Origin: Bacillota bacterium
Lineage (GTDB): Bacteria > Bacillota > Clostridia > Acetivibrionales > DSM-1351
Reading direction: 5' to 3'
NCBI GenBank assembly: GCA_023426005.1
Contig: JAFABO010000010.1
Location: 1 to 32,713, forward strand
DNA length: 32,713 nt
A program made the position numbers and the translations under genes. Under the pieces are notes generated by a model. It was given only the letters and a program-made list of their open reading frames with translations. It made no database searches and was not told where the DNA came from. Below, one piece after another: positions 32,283 to 32,713 of this stretch (the stretch's first letter is position 1; each line of letters opens with the position of its first letter).

Positions 32283-32713
32283 CTAAGTCCGCCATTCCTG
32301 CTGCTCTCCGCTTACCATGTTCTTGAATATCCGGGTAAGGAAGTCTCCGGCAAGCTGTTTTTCTTCTTCTGAAAACCCCTGAAAGCACTCGTCGGCCATT
32401 GAGATAAAAATCCTGTCTATAACTTTTTTCTTTTCAAAGCCCTTGCCGGTCAGCCATACCCCAAGAGCCCGCTTGTCACCCTTTACAGGCCTTTTCTCTA
32501 CCAGCCCGGACTTTTCCATGCTATTTAGTACACTGGTTACCGAGGCAGGCTCCATATGACAGTCATCGGCTATTTCCCTCTGAATACAGCCGTTATGTTC
32601 AAACAGGTAATTTATCATCCTGGGCTGGCCTGCGGTGAGATTACACTTCATAAATTCATAAGTGGATCTCCTCCTATGTACCGCACCTACTTTAACAAGC
32701 AGTAAATTTAATT
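32283..32713 (-). CDS. MarR family transcriptional regulator (partial, 5' end outside window)
   Basis: Winged-helix regulator. LTAGQPRMINYLFEHNGC, IQREIADDCHMEPASVTSVLNSMEKSGLVEKRPVKGDKRALGVWLTGKG is the MarR HTH and wing. An ATG at 32651 could start a 122-residue product, but the frame remains open upstream to the window edge and there encodes LNLLLVKVGAVHRRR-STYEF, which reads as the missing first helix of a MarR protein. The AGGAGG at about 32670-32675 then encodes Arg residues rather than a binding site. The gene precedes an ABC exporter pair by 15 bases and probably represses it, with release by a small ligand. Confidence 0.8.
   Translation of the reverse strand, partial: LNLLLVKVGAVHRRRSTYEFMKCNLTAGQPRMINYLFEHNGCIQREIADDCHMEPASVTSVLNSMEKSGLVEKRPVKGDKRALGVWLTGKGFEKKKVIDRIFISMADECFQGFSEEEKQLAGDFLTRIFKNMVSGEQQEWRT

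Noticed and set aside
1..32713. CRISPR arrays, tRNA or rRNA genes
   Set aside because: No regular short repeats with spacers, no cloverleaf-type sequences and no rRNA landmarks were seen by eye.

Overview
The window looks like a low-to-moderate GC, Gram-positive anaerobe of the Clostridia, most like the mesophilic cellulolytic Clostridium cluster III / Ruminiclostridium group. That placement is inferred from the protein styles (lplB/lplC-type sugar permeases, OppBCDF-OppA, DnaD/DnaI primosome pair, SLH surface protein, soluble clostridial MCP-type sensor, T-box leader) and from strong AGGAGG ribosome binding sites. No rRNA, tRNA, CRISPR array, transposase or integrase was seen.

Layout. 1-2307 (minus): a carbohydrate ABC importer, lplB-like permease, lplC-like permease, then a binding lipoprotein that runs off the left edge. 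2308-2990: a divergent control region with tandem sigma-A-like promoters. 2991-8979 (plus): a complete oligopeptide importer, oppB-C-D-F-A, closed by a strong terminator. 9017-9133: a 117-bp element with perfect 23-bp inverted ends. 9196-9711 (minus): ferritin. 10091-12132 (plus): a DnaD-domain protein and a DnaI/DnaC-type helicase loader. 12209-13285 (minus): a CPBP membrane protease.

13440-20540 is the accessory-looking part. It holds a truncated MCP-type sensor, a divergent pair of XRE regulators with repeated operator-like sites, an SLH-BsuPI surface protein, a GNAT acetyltransferase, a DUF3892 protein, and a tight three-gene cassette: a PD-(D/E)XK-like sce7726 protein, a beta-family sce7725 protein, and a RES-domain protein with a zinc-ribbon N-terminus. 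This cassette is the best candidate for an undescribed system, plausibly anti-phage or toxin-like, with a nuclease-fold protein and an NAD+-attacking RES enzyme co-translated with a protein of unknown role.

20593-26314: an aldehyde dehydrogenase (minus), an M3 oligopeptidase (plus), a structured candidate RNA with its own terminator, then a T-box leader and aspS. The AspRS has features of the non-discriminating type, and the T-box specifier reads best as AAC (Asn). Together these suggest synthesis of Asp-tRNA(Asn) for transamidation.

26351-32713: a long hairpin, then (minus) a sugar isomerase-like TIM barrel, a YdcF/DUF218 protein and an FMN-binding lipid-anchored or membrane protein. Finally comes a MarR regulator followed by a heterodimeric ABC exporter with one intact and one degenerate ATPase site. 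The MarR gene runs off the right edge.

A 17-21 nt motif (core AAAGTCAATTRCGGTTC) occurs three times between genes, twice just downstream of a TATAAT box. It is unexplained.
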